The position numbers were made by a program, and so were the translations under genes. Source: CAVSUB01 sp963730995 (GTDB lineage: Bacteria > Acidobacteriota > Vicinamibacteria > Vicinamibacterales > 2-12-FULL-66-21). From it: DNA of 64,000 nt. The stretch is taken from contig CAVSUB010000013.1 in NCBI GenBank assembly GCA_963730995.1, positions 682,001-746,000 on the forward strand. Direction: 5' to 3'. Shown here one piece after another: positions 18,332-28,671 of the stretch (position 1 is the stretch's first letter; every line of letters starts with the position of its first letter). A model generated the notes under the pieces. That model was given only the letters and a program-made list of their open reading frames with translations, did no database searches and was not told the DNA's origin.

Positions 18332-19496
18332 TTACTGCGGATCCTGCTTGAAGATATCCGCCTGGTCGGAGAGCCAGTTGAACAGGTGGCGCGTCTCCCA
18401 GAAGCGGCCGTTGTTCGACGTGGCGCCGAGGACGACGACGGCGACGTTGTGATTGCTGTCGGGCAAGTGGAGGAGCGTCGCCAGGCAGTAGCCGGCCTTG
18501 CTGATGAACCCGGTCTTCCCGCCCATCACTTCGACCTCACCGCCGCGCACGAGCCGGTTCGTGCTGTGGATCGTGAACGTCCGCCGATTGGTCGAGACCT
18601 GGTACTCAGGCGGTCCGCATGATCGGCGAGATTCGATCGTCCGACGCCGCAAACGAGATCAACCGTGAGAGATCGTAGGCAGAAGAGACGTTGTCGGGAT
18701 TGAGACCGGACGGGTCGACGAACGACGTGCTCTCGAGACCGAGCTCCAGGGCCTTCTCGTTCATCCGCTCGACGAAGGCGGCGGTGCCGCCGTGCGAGAG
18801 ACGGGCCAACGCGCGCGCGGCCGCGTTGTCCGATGCAATGAGCGTCAGGTGAAGCAGATTGTCGAGCGTCACACGCTCGTTGGCGCGAAGGTACGTGGTG
18901 GACGCGGCGTAGACGTCGCCGCGCTCCACGGTGACTTCCTTCGACAGATCCGGATTGTCCTCGAGGAACACCACGGTCGTCATCACTTTGGTGATGCTGG
19001 CGATCGAGCGCTTGTCCTGCGCGTTCTCCTCGTAGAGCACCTTGCCGGTTTCGGGATTGAAGATGATGGCGGCGGCGGCCCTGATATCGGGAACGAGCGC
19101 GCCCGTCGCGTCGGTCTTGTAGCGCGGCGTCATCGCCGCCTGGAGCGCCTGCAGCGATCGGAGGCGAGCCTGCTCGTGGGTGCGTGCCGCGGTCCGCGCA
19201 CGCTCGAGCCGGGCCTTCCGGGCGCTCGACGACTTCGCAGAATATGTGGGCTTCTTCGTCGGGGCTGACTGCCGGCTGCTCGAGCTGCTCGGGGTCGAGC
19301 TCGCGCTCGCCGTCGTCTTGGTCGGTGTCGCCGCCTGCCGCGCAGCCTCAGCCGGAGCCGTCATTGCGCCAATACCGACGACCAACAGCAGGGCTGAGAA
19401 TGTGTCTACGCTCCGAGGGCGGATCAGGCGCACGAATCCTCCGGGATGACACCAGCTGGCTGGGGGCAACCAATGCTGTAAAAATGGAACGACCAA
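18332..19496 (-). CDS. Serine-type D-Ala-D-Ala carboxypeptidase, DacA/PBP5-like (frameshifted)
   Basis: The three penicillin-binding motifs are present: SxxK in SIASITKVMTTVVF, SxN in LIASDNAAARALA, and KTG in GGKTGFISKAGY. The enzyme trims the terminal D-alanine of peptidoglycan stem peptides. The KTG segment is in a different frame from the first two. Removing one base at 18608 joins ISPIMRTA directly to EYQVSTNRR, so a one-base insertion explains the break. A signal-like helix (FSALLLVVGIGAMTAPAEA) is preceded by residues that may be untranslated, and the true start may be an internal GTG. A basic Ser/Lys-rich linker sits between signal and enzyme. It is convergent with the fdhE-like gene. 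Confidence 0.82.
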
Positions 19497-19774
19497 AGTT
19501 TAACAACAAACCCCATGGTCATCAACCATTTATGTAACTGAGCTGCGAAATTCCGTCTGTCGGACGCAGGGGCTTCGGCCAATCTTACATAGCCGGCGGT
19601 GTCGCCTACAAGACATATACCAACCACAACCATTCGGGTTTCGAGCTCGCCAATGACCGGATTCAGTGCAGTTCATCTGAGGGGTAGACTTCGGTCTTCG
19701 CCGGGCCAGCCGATACCCCTACCCGTCGTTTCGGTCAACATCTCGACGCCCATCAACTGAACAGGCGCGGACGG

Positions 19775-21067
19775 CTACCGCGCCAGGGCGACTGTCAGCA
19801 GCAGCGCCCGCGCCGTTCCTTTCCATGACTCCGTACTGTCGAAGCGCTCGGACAGTGAGTGCGAGCCTTCCCCGCTGCCGCCGCCATCGATCGTGATCGC
19901 CTGAATTCCCAGGCTCATCGGAAAGTTGGCATCAGTCGAGCCCTCTTCGAGCGGCGAGTTCAAACCCAGAGAACGCGAGACGTCCAGCGCCGTTCTGACG
20001 ATTGCCGCGCTCGCCGGCGTCGATCCCGGCGGCCGATCGCCAACCAGCTTCTTTTCGAGCGTAAGGCGGCCCTTGTTGCCCCAGCGCGCATTCTCCTCGG
20101 CAAGCGCTTGATCCAAGGCCTCCATCACGCGCCTGTCTACGTCGGTCAGCGAGGCTTTGTCCGATGACCGCATGTCGATCTCCATCCATGCCTCGGCCGC
20201 GATCGAGTTGACCGACGTGCCGCCGCCGACGCGCCCCACGTTGAACGTGGTCTTCGGATCGTGAGGCACTTCCAGGGCGGCAATCCTGGCAATCGCGCGT
20301 CCGAGGGCGTGTACGGGATTGGCGATACCGAAATCTCCAAAGCTGTGGCCTCCGGGTCCTTTGAAGGCGACGCGGTATCGGCGGCTTCCTACGCCGATAT
20401 GCGTGATCGACAGCCCTGCACCGTCGATCGACACGAAGCGATCGATGCGCCCTTGAAGCTCGGTGCCCACGAGGTGCTTCACGCCTCTGAGGTCGCCGAG
20501 ACCTTCCTCCCCGACCGTCCCCACGAAGGTCACGCTGCCGGCGGTCTCGATCCGCGCTTCGTTCAGGGCTCGAATCACGCCAAGGACGACGGCCAGCCCG
20601 CGGCAGTCGTCGGAAATGCCGGGTCCCGCGATCGTCGAACCCGAACGCGTCGTCTTGACGTTGGTGCCTTCAGGAAAAACGGTGTCGAGGTGCGCGCTCA
20701 TCACCACGCGTGGCCCGGCGGCGCGGCCCGGCCGGTCTCCGATGACGTTTCCGACCGCATCGATTCGAACGTTCTTCAGCCCGAGACGCTCGAAGGCGGC
20801 ACGATAGGCCTCGGCGCGCAACCGCTCGGCGAACGGCGGCGCCGCGATTTCGCACAGGCGAGTTTGTTCGTTCAGGAGCTCCGGCTCGTTGACCCTGATG
20901 AAGTCGACCGCGGAGCGAACCGCGGGCTCGGACGCGAGCGTCTCAGTAGACGGTGTGGGCCGTTGCATCGCGGCTGACGCTGCTCCGCTGACGCCGACGA
21001 TTGCGAGCGCTCGAAAGGCCGAGTGAAGGAACGTCGCGAGGAGGCGGGTACGGTACCTGGCGGTCAT
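19775..21067 (-). CDS. M20-family metallopeptidase
   Basis: 430 residues with an N-terminal signal-like segment. Zinc ligands typical of the M20/peptidase-T-like clan are visible: VVMSAHLDTVFPEG (His, Asp), GISDDCRGLAVVLG (bridging Asp), VGTVGEEGLGDLRG (catalytic Glu and metal Glu), VSIDGAG, and a final GGGSGEGSHSLSERFD carrying the last histidine. The lid/dimerisation domain includes FKGPGGHSFGDFG. Probably an exported di- or tripeptidase or aminoacylase; substrate unknown. The ATG at 21067 is preferred over 21094 because the signal peptide directly follows. Confidence 0.85.
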   Translation of the reverse strand: MTARYRTRLLATFLHSAFRALAIVGVSGAASAAMQRPTPSTETLASEPAVRSAVDFIRVNEPELLNEQTRLCEIAAPPFAERLRAEAYRAAFERLGLKNVRIDAVGNVIGDRPGRAAGPRVVMSAHLDTVFPEGTNVKTTRSGSTIAGPGISDDCRGLAVVLGVIRALNEARIETAGSVTFVGTVGEEGLGDLRGVKHLVGTELQGRIDRFVSIDGAGLSITHIGVGSRRYRVAFKGPGGHSFGDFGIANPVHALGRAIARIAALEVPHDPKTTFNVGRVGGGTSVNSIAAEAWMEIDMRSSDKASLTDVDRRVMEALDQALAEENARWGNKGRLTLEKKLVGDRPPGSTPASAAIVRTALDVSRSLGLNSPLEEGSTDANFPMSLGIQAITIDGGGSGEGSHSLSERFDSTESWKGTARALLLTVALAR

Positions 21068-21276
21068 GTGCCGCCACTCTATCGCAGCCGACAAGCGCTG
21101 GATCCAATTCGTTGGGGACGGGATTCAACAGAGCTCGTCTACCCGCACAGCCGTCACTGTCTGCACACGCGAGCGAAGCTCCGCGCCGGACAAAAGGCTG
21201 TCGTGGACTAGATGAAACTCCGGGAATTGATAGACATCGCGATGCAGTTCTGTCGATTCGGCACGGAGAACCGCAC

Positions 21277-21528
21277 ATGCATTCGTCGGTACAGGAATTG
21301 CTCACCGTCGGGCAGGAGCGTCGCATGATGAGTCTCGTTCGGCTCCTCGGGTACACGTCGCTGGCGTGCGGGTGCGTCACCGGGCACTACCGCGAAATCG
21401 CCACCAGCCGCGAGGTCACCTACGTCGAGGAGAAAGGCACTACCTGCGAACACCACGGCCATCGCCGCAATCACACGCTGGCGCCGGCCCGGTTCGGAAT
21501 GGGTAGCGTCACCGCCAAAGCGTCGTAG
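21277..21528 (+). CDS. Small hypothetical protein
   Basis: 83 residues starting at the ATG at 21277, preceded by GGAGAA at a plausible ribosome-binding distance. Not recognised. It contains LACGCVTGHYREIATSREV and a later CEHHGHRRN cluster that could bind metal. The minus strand of the same segment is also open, so coding status is tentative. Confidence 0.4.
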   Translation: MHSSVQELLTVGQERRMMSLVRLLGYTSLACGCVTGHYREIATSREVTYVEEKGTTCEHHGHRRNHTLAPARFGMGSVTAKAS

Positions 21529-21872
21529 CGGCTATTCGGCAGGACGGCAGCGTGCTGTCGTGCGCCGATAGACTGTTCCGCCACCGCCACGGTGGCGGCC
21601 GGTCGTATTTGCAGTTTGATTGCCACGAACGATCATCTCGGACATCGTCGTCCCCACCGGCTCTCGCAACCACTTTACGAGTTGTTTTCACGCGCGCGCG
21701 TCCGTAGTCGTCGTCGATCCGCGAACCAAAGCGGCTCGACCGGCGTTCGTCGTCTCGCGACCACGAACGAACGTTACGAAGAGTTGACCTGTTTTTTTGT
21801 TCCACCCGCCTCACCCCGGCGGGTAAAATTGCACGTCATTTCGCAACAACCCAATTCGAGGAGGAGCGGGTA
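21529..21872. other. Intergenic region upstream of a TonB receptor
   Basis: No gene is supported in these 344 bases. A perfect hairpin with 9-bp arms (CCGCCACCG and CGGTGGCGG) lies at 21578-21598 without a following T-run, so it is not a classic terminator. The last bases carry a strong ribosome-binding site, GAGGAGGAGCGG, before the ATG at 21873. A promoter should lie here, but I see no convincing -35/-10 pair. Confidence 0.4.
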
Positions 21873-24800
21873 ATGAAGTATCTGCAGTCGGCCCGCGGCA
21901 CGTTCGCGGTCGCCGCGGTCTTAGCGTTCGTGTGTGCTGCTGGTCCGCGTTTGCTGGCGCAATCCACGACGGCGGGCGCGATCGGTGGACTTGTCGCTGA
22001 CCAGTCCAAGGCCAGCGTCCCCGGCGCGACCGTGACCGTCCGCAACGTCGCCACCAACGCGGCATCGGACGCCGCCTCGGATGTCAACGGGCGCTTCCTG
22101 GTCATCAACCTGGCGCCCGGCGTGTACACCGTCGAAGTGACGCTCAGCGGCTTCTCGCCGTACAAGCGTGACAACGTCATCGTGGAAGTCGGTCGTACGA
22201 CGACGCTCGACGTCGGGCTCGGGCTCGCCGGTCAGGTCGAGACCGTGCAGGTCACGGCGGAATCGCCCATCATCAACACCGAGCAGTCGGACTTCTCCAC
22301 CAACATCAACCAGACGACGATCGCCAACCTGCCGACGAACACGCGTCGCTGGTCGACGTTTGCGCTGATGACGCCTGGCGCCGCACCGGACGGCACCTTC
22401 GGCCTCGTCAGCTTCCGCGGGATCTCCGGCCTCCTGAACAACAACACCGTCGACGGTGGGGACAACACGCAGGCCTTCTTCGCGGAGGAACGTGGCCGCA
22501 CGCGTCTCGCGTATTCGGTCAGCGCCGACGCCGTCCGAGAGTTCCAGGTGACGACGTCGAACTACTCGGCCGAGTACGGCCGCGCCGCCGGCGGAGTCGT
22601 GAACGCTGTGACCAAGAGCGGGACGAACGAGTTCCACGGATCGGGCTTCTACTTCCTTCGCGACAACAAGTGGGGGGCGACCAACCCGTTCCAGACGCAG
22701 AACGTGTTCGTGGATGGCGTGAGCACCACAGTCCAGGTGAAGCCGAAGGATCGCCGTCAGCAGTTCGGCGGGACGGTCGGCGGGCCGATCCAGAAGGACA
22801 AGGTGTTCTTCTTCTTCAGCTACGACCAGCAGGCACGCAATTTTCCCGGCGTTGCGGCGCCGACCAATCCGACGTCGGTGTTCGGTCCGTTCACGGCGGC
22901 GGAGCTCGCCACGTTCCAGACGCGAGGCATTACGCCCGCGCAGCAGGCTGACGGCATCAACTTCCTCACGAGCCTCACTGGCGTCGTGCCGCGAACCGGC
23001 GACCAGACGCTCTTCCTGCCCAAGGTGGATTGGAAGTTGAACAACAGCCATTCACTCGCGGTCACTTACAACCGGCTGCGCTGGGACTCGCCCGCAGGCG
23101 TCCAGACGGCGGCCGTGGTCAACCGGGGCATCGAGAGCTGGGGGAACGACGGCGTGAACGACGACTGGACGACCGCCCGGTTCACGTCCGTCCTTGGATC
23201 GCGAATGACCAACGAAGTCAAATTCCAGTGGGGCCGGGACTTCGAATTCCAGAGCAGTCAGGAGCCGGCGCCGGGCGAGCCGGTGTCGGCGCTGGGGCGG
23301 ACTCCCCAGGTCACGCTGACCGGCGCAGGCAATTTCGCCTTCGGGAAGCCTGACTTCCTCGAGCGGACGTCGTATCCCGACGAGAGACGGATCGATCTCG
23401 GCGACGTGTTCACGATCTCGAGCGGCTCGCACTACTTGAAAATCGGTGCGGATATCAGCCGCGTCTCCGACGAACTGGACAGCCTCTTCCAGGAAGCCGG
23501 CGCCTACAGCTACAGCGGCCGAGCCGACTTCATCACCGACTACGAGAATATGCTTGCGGGTGTCCCCACGCGCAACTACAGCAGCTTCAACCAGGGCATC
23601 GGGCCGACCCGGTTCAAGTTCCACACGTGGGACTACGACGTGTTCATTCAGGACACCTGGCACGTCAATTCCGCGGACGACGCTGAACCTCGGGCTGCGA
23701 TACGACTACGAGAAGATGCCGGAGCCGCAGATCGCGAACTCGCTGCTGGCCGCCACGTCGACCTTCCCAAGCGACCGGAACAATTTCGGGCCGCGCATCG
23801 GCGCGACGTACGACGTCAGCGGTCATGGGACCACCATCATCCGCGGTGGATACGGTCTGTTCTATGGCCGCATCATCAACTCGACGATCTCGAACGCGAT
23901 CACGAACGTCGGGTCGGCATCGGGTCAGATCTCCCTGCAGCTCCAGACCACGTCGGCGGGTGCGCCGAGCTTCCCGAATGTGCTCGCGAGCGCATCTGCC
24001 ACGCCGGTCAGGCCAGACGTCGTGGTCTTCGCCGACGACATGCAGAACCCGATGGTGCACGAGTGGGACGCCATCGTCGAACAGCGGCTCGGTGCGAGCA
24101 CGATGCTGTCGGCATCCTACGTTGGAAGCGCCGGCCGCAACCTGCCGCTCTTCATCGACGCGAACCTTCCCCAGCCCTCGGGCACGGTCAGCTACGCCGC
24201 GATCGGCGGACCTTTCGATGGTCAGACGATCACGACGCCGATCTTCACCGGGGCACGACCGGATGCGAACTTCGGGCGCATCACGACGGTTTCGCCCCTG
24301 GTCGACTCGAAGTACAACGGTCTCGTACTGCAGGTGAATCGCCGGTTGAACAAGGGACTACAGTTCCAGGCCAGCTACACCGAAGCGCGCGCGACCGACA
24401 ACGGCCAGAGCTCGCAGACCTTCACCTCGGCCAACAACGTGTTGAATCCGTTCGAGCTCGGGCTCGAGGACGGCACGTCGAACTTCGAGGTCCGTCACCG
24501 GTTCGTCGCCAACGCCATCTGGAGTCCCAAAGTGGGGGCCGAGGGCACCACGATGAACGCGATCTTCTCGGGATTCACTATTTCGCCGACGTTTGGCACG
24601 ACGTCCGGCGTGCCCTACACCGCCACCCTCACGAGCAACACGCCGAACACCGCTCGTGTCTCGACCGGTGTCCTCGGCGCTGGCGGCTCGAACCGGCTCC
24701 CCTCGATCGAGCGAAACGCCTACAACCTGCCGAAGACGGCCAACGTCGACCTTCGGATTTCACGCGCCTTCGGGATTCAGGGAACGCACAAGGCCGAAGT

Positions 24801-24996
24801 GGTGCTCGACATCTTCAACCTCACGAACCGTCTGAACTACACGTCAGTCAACACGCTGATGTACACCGTCGGAGGGACCGTCGCTGCTCCGACGCTCACC
24901 TACAACCCGACGTTCCAGTCGCTGACGAACGCGAACAGCAACTACTTCGTCTTCACGCCACGTCAGGTGCAGCTCGCGCTTCGCTACACGTTCTGA
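21873..24996 (+). CDS. TonB-dependent receptor with carboxypeptidase regulatory-like domain (frameshifted)
   Basis: The joined frames give about 1,040 residues. Signal peptide to LLAQ, then the regulatory-like domain (GAIGGLVADQSKASVPGATV), the plug with NNTVDGGDNTQAF and AAGGVVNAVTKSGTNEFHG, and the start of the barrel with QDTWHVN. The barrel continues in the other frame from PRTTLNLGLRYDYEKM to a C-terminal LALRYTF. Deleting one T of the TT at 23669-23670 fuses HVN to PRTT seamlessly. A strong ribosome-binding site precedes the ATG and a strong terminator follows. An outer-membrane transporter of unknown ligand, only distantly similar to the other receptor in this window. Confidence 0.88.
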
Positions 24997-25042
24997 GCAT
25001 CGTAGGGCGGGGCTTCAGCCCCCGCTGCCTCAGTGAAAAAAC

Positions 25043-25075
25043 AAAAGGGCCGGGGCAATTCGCCCCGGCCCTTTT
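25043..25075 (+). terminator. Strong intrinsic terminator (bidirectional)
   Basis: A perfect 14-bp stem (AAAAGGGCCGGGGC at 25043-25056 with GCCCCGGCCCTTTT at 25062-25075) and a 5-base loop AATTC. A-runs lie on one side and TTTT on the other, so it can terminate both the TonB receptor and the convergent VWA gene. Just upstream, at about 25005-25025, is a second GC palindrome, GGGGCTTCAGCCCC. Confidence 0.9.
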
Positions 25076-25118
25076 GGCACTAGCTGACAGCTCTGAGCTG
25101 ATCGCCGAGAGCTACAAC

Positions 25119-26579
25119 CTACCCTTCCCCACCCTTTTTGTCCTTGTCCTTGTCGGTAGGCTTCGTGATTTTTGCTGGCGCAGGCCGCGGGACCGGCGGC
25201 GCCTTGAGCGTGTACTCCGTCCGGTGGAGGACGCTCACGTTCGGCCGCGTGACGTTCACGTCGATGCGGCGCCGCTTCTTCGTCGGATCCGGATTGCTCG
25301 AGTAGTAGCCGATCACGTAGTAGTCGCTCGTCTCCGCGTCGATCCGCTTGAGAGCCTTCGTGAAGTCGTTCTGGTTGATGGCTGCGTAGCCGCCGGTCAA
25401 CTCCGCGAGAACGCGCAGGCTGTTCTGCGACTCGGTCACGTAGTTCTGCCAATCCATCATGTCGACTTCTTGATCGATGTCGGGTCCGCCCACGAGGCCG
25501 CGGGGGTCGATCGTGTAGATCGTCGCGTTCGCCCGGTTCGCGGCGCGGGTCAGATAACCCAGCTCAGAGGCCAGATCGGCATCGGCGAACTCGTTTCCCT
25601 GTTTTGCGAACGGGTTCGGATCTGACGAGTTCGACGAGCTGCTACTGCTGCTGCTGCCATCACCGCTGTCGCTCGAGGGATTGCTGCAGTTCGCCTGCCC
25701 GGGGACCGATCGATCGCAGCTCATGCCCGCGCGCTCGGCGGCCGCCCGCTGCCGGCCCGCCTCGAACGGATTGAAGTCGTAGCCGTTGCTGACATAGATG
25801 AACGCCTTGCGCCGGTTGTGCACCTGCTCGAGGTTGCCCATGATGTCGTAGGCCGTCGAGAACGCAACGTGCGCGCGATAGCGGACTTCGGGCGGCCCCT
25901 GACTGCCGTCTGGTGAGTCGAGGATGTCCTTCGGGCTCAGGCCTGCGCCGGAAATTTTTTCGATTGCCTGATCCAGACGCTTCCGGTCGTACGTCATGTC
26001 TATGGCCAGTGACGAAGGGCCTGTCGACACGATGCCGAACATGTCGCCGTCGTGAATCAGGTCTTTCGCAATTTTCTTGAACAGCTCGCGGATGCGTCCG
26101 GTGTTACGGAAGTCCAGGTGCAGGTCATCGACGAAGATCAGGAAAACGCGCCCGGACGCGTCGCTCGTGGGCCGCGACGGCGGCAGGATGATGCCCTCCT
26201 GAACTGGAGGCGGCGGCGGCGCCGCGAGATTCGTCGTCCGCCCGCCGTGCACCAGCGTGAAGGAGATCACATCCTGCTTCACCCCGTCTTCCAAGACGGT
26301 GAATTCGTCCTTCTTCAGATCGGGAATGAACTGACCCTGCGAATCGCGGACGATCACGTCGGTCGTGACGACGTCCACGCGGCTCCGGAAGATGTCCCTC
26401 TGCGGATCTTGAGCGTCTGCAGCGGGAGCTGCCGGCGGAGTCGTGCTCGCCGGCGGGGTGGTGCTGGCCGGCGGGGTCGGGGCCGGCGGCGGGTTTTGCG
26501 CGTGCGTGCCGGCGCCGAGCGCGAACGCCAGCGTCGACACGGCCAGACCCAGAACGCGTCCGGAATCCTTGACTTGCAT
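25119..26579 (-). CDS. VWFA-related acidobacterial domain protein
   Basis: 486 residues from the ATG at 26579. A signal peptide (LGLAVSTLAFALGAGTHA) is followed by a Pro/Ala/Thr repeat linker. Next comes SRVDVVTTDVIVRDSQGQFI and LKKDEFTVLEDGVKQDVISF, the entry segment of the VWFA-related acidobacterial family. A von Willebrand A-like domain follows with FLIFVDDLHLDFRN (metal-site aspartates) and KAFIYVSNGYDFNP. A polyserine stretch near residue 325 separates it from the C-terminal part with YVIGYYSSNPDPTKKRRRIDV. Function unknown; probably a periplasmic or surface adhesion/assembly protein. The upstream gene ends 7 bp before its start. Confidence 0.85.
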   Translation of the reverse strand: MQVKDSGRVLGLAVSTLAFALGAGTHAQNPPPAPTPPASTTPPASTTPPAAPAADAQDPQRDIFRSRVDVVTTDVIVRDSQGQFIPDLKKDEFTVLEDGVKQDVISFTLVHGGRTTNLAAPPPPPVQEGIILPPSRPTSDASGRVFLIFVDDLHLDFRNTGRIRELFKKIAKDLIHDGDMFGIVSTGPSSLAIDMTYDRKRLDQAIEKISGAGLSPKDILDSPDGSQGPPEVRYRAHVAFSTAYDIMGNLEQVHNRRKAFIYVSNGYDFNPFEAGRQRAAAERAGMSCDRSVPGQANCSNPSSDSGDGSSSSSSSSNSSDPNPFAKQGNEFADADLASELGYLTRAANRANATIYTIDPRGLVGGPDIDQEVDMMDWQNYVTESQNSLRVLAELTGGYAAINQNDFTKALKRIDAETSDYYVIGYYSSNPDPTKKRRRIDVNVTRPNVSVLHRTEYTLKAPPVPRPAPAKITKPTDKDKDKKGGEG

Positions 26580-26586
26580 AGGTTGA

Positions 26587-27480
26587 TTATACCGGCTCCT
26601 CTTCCGGCTCGGCGTCGTCATCCTGACCTTCGGCGCTGGCGGCGGGAGGACCTGACTCGATCGCCGTACCCGCATTGTCGACGAGCGGCGAGGCGGGGCC
26701 GGCAGGTGAGCTTTCCCGGACCTGACCACCGCGCCGGCGGCGACGGCGGCCCTGACCTACGACTGCTCGAAGCGACTCCAGCACGGCCTCATATCCTTCG
26801 AGACCTGCGCTGACCTCCCCATCCGTGACCCAGGTATCGGGGTTTAGACGCTCGGCCTGCGTTTTCAGCTCTTCCTGTCGAGTTGCATCCGGCACCCGTT
26901 CGGAGATTCTGGCAAGTATCTCCGCGTGACGGGCTCGCAAGCGCAGGACGCCTTCGGCGCCGAGCCTGGCGTGCGATGGCGTCAGAGCGGTTTCGATCGC
27001 CGGCGGAACCTCCGTCCCGGCGGAGACGTCGGCCACGGAGTCGCTGTCCTCGGGGACCGGCTCCTCGTAACCGGGCCCTGGAGGCACGGCTAGATCTGTA
27101 GAGGGCGCATCGGCGACCACCGCGGCCTGGCTCTCCTGCACTCGTGCGGCAGGTGGCAGGGCCGTTCGAGGCCCGCGAGGCTCGGTTGGTCGGCGGGGCG
27201 TTCGACGTTCGATATTGGGAGGCCGCTGCCCCTGAGGAACGGCCTCGGGGACGCCCTGCTCCTTTAGGATTCTGGTCCAGTCGAACTCGATGTCCGGATT
27301 GCTCTCTTCAATCGATCGGATGGCGATCTCGTCGAGGGCGGACCGTCCGACCTTGACGCCCGGTGGAGTGCGAAACCAGTAGAGAATTCGGGTTCGCGAT
27401 CGGCCCCGCCGGCGATCGCTGTGGATGACGAAGGTGTGTTCGTAGCCGCGCTTGTCGCGACTGAACCGCAGGTACGGCAG
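26587..27480 (-). CDS. Hypothetical protein with probable CTG start codon
   Basis: 297 residues. The N-terminal ~80 residues are well-folded-looking sequence, LPYLRFSRDKRGYEHTFVIH then RILYWFRTPPGVKVGR and EFDWTRILKEQG. The rest is a long Pro/Arg/Glu-rich low-complexity tail with a helical segment (ARHAEILARISERVPDATRQ) and an acidic C terminus. The conserved-looking part begins at a CTG (27480), eight bases after AGAGGAAA, which itself overlaps the stop of the upstream gene. No ATG, GTG or TTG lies nearby upstream in this frame; the first ATG is ~110 codons inside. Family not named. Confidence 0.6.
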   Translation of the reverse strand: MPYLRFSRDKRGYEHTFVIHSDRRRGRSRTRILYWFRTPPGVKVGRSALDEIAIRSIEESNPDIEFDWTRILKEQGVPEAVPQGQRPPNIERRTPRRPTEPRGPRTALPPAARVQESQAAVVADAPSTDLAVPPGPGYEEPVPEDSDSVADVSAGTEVPPAIETALTPSHARLGAEGVLRLRARHAEILARISERVPDATRQEELKTQAERLNPDTWVTDGEVSAGLEGYEAVLESLRAVVGQGRRRRRRGGQVRESSPAGPASPLVDNAGTAIESGPPAASAEGQDDDAEPEEEPV

Positions 27481-27482
27481 GG

Positions 27483-28112
27483 CTATTTCCTCTTCTGTGC
27501 CCGGGCAGCCTTCGCGGCGGGCCGAGCATGACGCGAGCCCCGAGGCGCTGCCTTTCTGCTCGGCGCGGGCGCAGCTTTCCTGGCCGCAGCTGCAGGCCGT
27601 TTGCTGGCAGATGGCCGAGACTCGGATGCTGCGCGTTTGACGGCGGCGTGGCGCGCCGGAGTTGCGGCAGGGCGTTTGACCTCAGGAGCGGTCTTATGAA
27701 CCAGCGTGAAGCGCGTCTGATCGCCAAGCGTATGGAAACTCCAGATCTCCGCGACGTTCACCTGGTTCTCGGCCGCGAGCCGTCTCGCAATCTCAACCGA
27801 TCCGGCTGGCACGTACAAGTGAAAAGGCGCTCGGGCCTTACCCAGGTGCGCCCACTGCGCCATGGCTTCGAGGTGGTTGACCGATTCGGCGGTTTCTACC
27901 TCGACCGTTCCGACCAGCTTGTGGCTGCGGTCTGCCGTCGTAAGTACCAGATCCGGAAAGAGTTGAACCTGCCCGATGCGAACTGGAGTGGTTTGCGATT
28001 CACCGATGTTCGCCACTACGTCGCCCTTGCGCTTGAGGCGCACCATGAGGAGCCGAATGACGCGGTCGTGCTCGAGCTGCTCGCGCACGGGGCGGACGAG
28101 GATGGGGCTCAC
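27483..28112 (-). CDS. Hypothetical protein with histone-H1-like Ala/Lys/Pro tail
   Basis: 209 residues. Residues 1-135 form an unnamed domain with KRKGDVVANIGESQTTPVRI, LFPDLVLTTADRSHKLVGTV and EVETAESVNHLEAMAQWAHL; the pattern of acidic and lysine residues recalls a restriction-nuclease-like core (D..., E-x-E), but this is only a suggestion. The remaining ~75 residues are Lys, Ala, Pro, Ser and Arg repeats like the C-terminal domain of histone H1 and bacterial H1-like proteins, so nucleic-acid binding is plausible. Its stop overlaps the ribosome-binding site of the next gene. Confidence 0.55.
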   Translation of the reverse strand: MSPILVRPVREQLEHDRVIRLLMVRLKRKGDVVANIGESQTTPVRIGQVQLFPDLVLTTADRSHKLVGTVEVETAESVNHLEAMAQWAHLGKARAPFHLYVPAGSVEIARRLAAENQVNVAEIWSFHTLGDQTRFTLVHKTAPEVKRPAATPARHAAVKRAASESRPSASKRPAAAARKAAPAPSRKAAPRGSRHARPAAKAARAQKRK

Positions 28113-28230
28113 GGAACCTCCCGAAGGAGAAGAACCAATCGTTTGGATTCTGCAGGAGCGGCAATTATAGTCAGAAGCCAGAATCCGCCGAAATTATATA
28201 CCGCTGGCGTCCGATCCTGCGCCTCCTGTC

Positions 28231-28671
28231 TTGACGGCGCATGTCTTTACCCCTCAGAATGATGCGGTGATCGCGCCGGCCGAGAGCTCTCCTGCCGAAT
28301 CTGCTACCCGTACAATTCTGATCGTGGACGACGACCGTTCGGTTGCTGACACGTTCTCACGAATGTTGAAGCTCGAGGGTTTCATCGTCGCCACCGCTCT
28401 TTCGGCAGAGACGGGTCTCGAGCTCGCCGATAGCGTAAACCCGGATGCCATCATCCTGGATATGCGCATGCCGATCACCAACGGACTGCAGTTTCTGCGG
28501 ATGATACGCGCCAAGCCCCACCTCGCCGCCGTACCGGTCGCCATCGTCACGGGCGACTACTTTCTGTCGGAGCCCATCCAGCACGAGCTCAAATCGCTCG
28601 GCGCATCGATTCGGTTCAAGCCCCTCTGGCTCGAGGATCTGATCGCCCTGGCTCGCACGCTGATTTCGTGA
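28231..28671 (+). CDS. Single-domain response regulator (receiver)
   Basis: Up to 146 residues. A complete receiver domain starts at TRTILIVDDDRSVADTF. It has the acidic pair DD, the phospho-acceptor aspartate in AIILDMRMPITNG, the Thr in VAIVTGDYF and the conserved lysine in RFKPLWLEDL. No output domain. The start is TTG at 28231 or GTG at 28267. The TGA stop overlaps the GTG of hemE (GTGA), so the two are translationally coupled, an unusual partnership for heme synthesis. Confidence 0.85.
   Translation: MTAHVFTPQNDAVIAPAESSPAESATRTILIVDDDRSVADTFSRMLKLEGFIVATALSAETGLELADSVNPDAIILDMRMPITNGLQFLRMIRAKPHLAAVPVAIVTGDYFLSEPIQHELKSLGASIRFKPLWLEDLIALARTLIS

Noticed and set aside
21578..21598. Perfect GC hairpin considered as an intrinsic terminator
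   Set aside because: No T-run follows on either strand.
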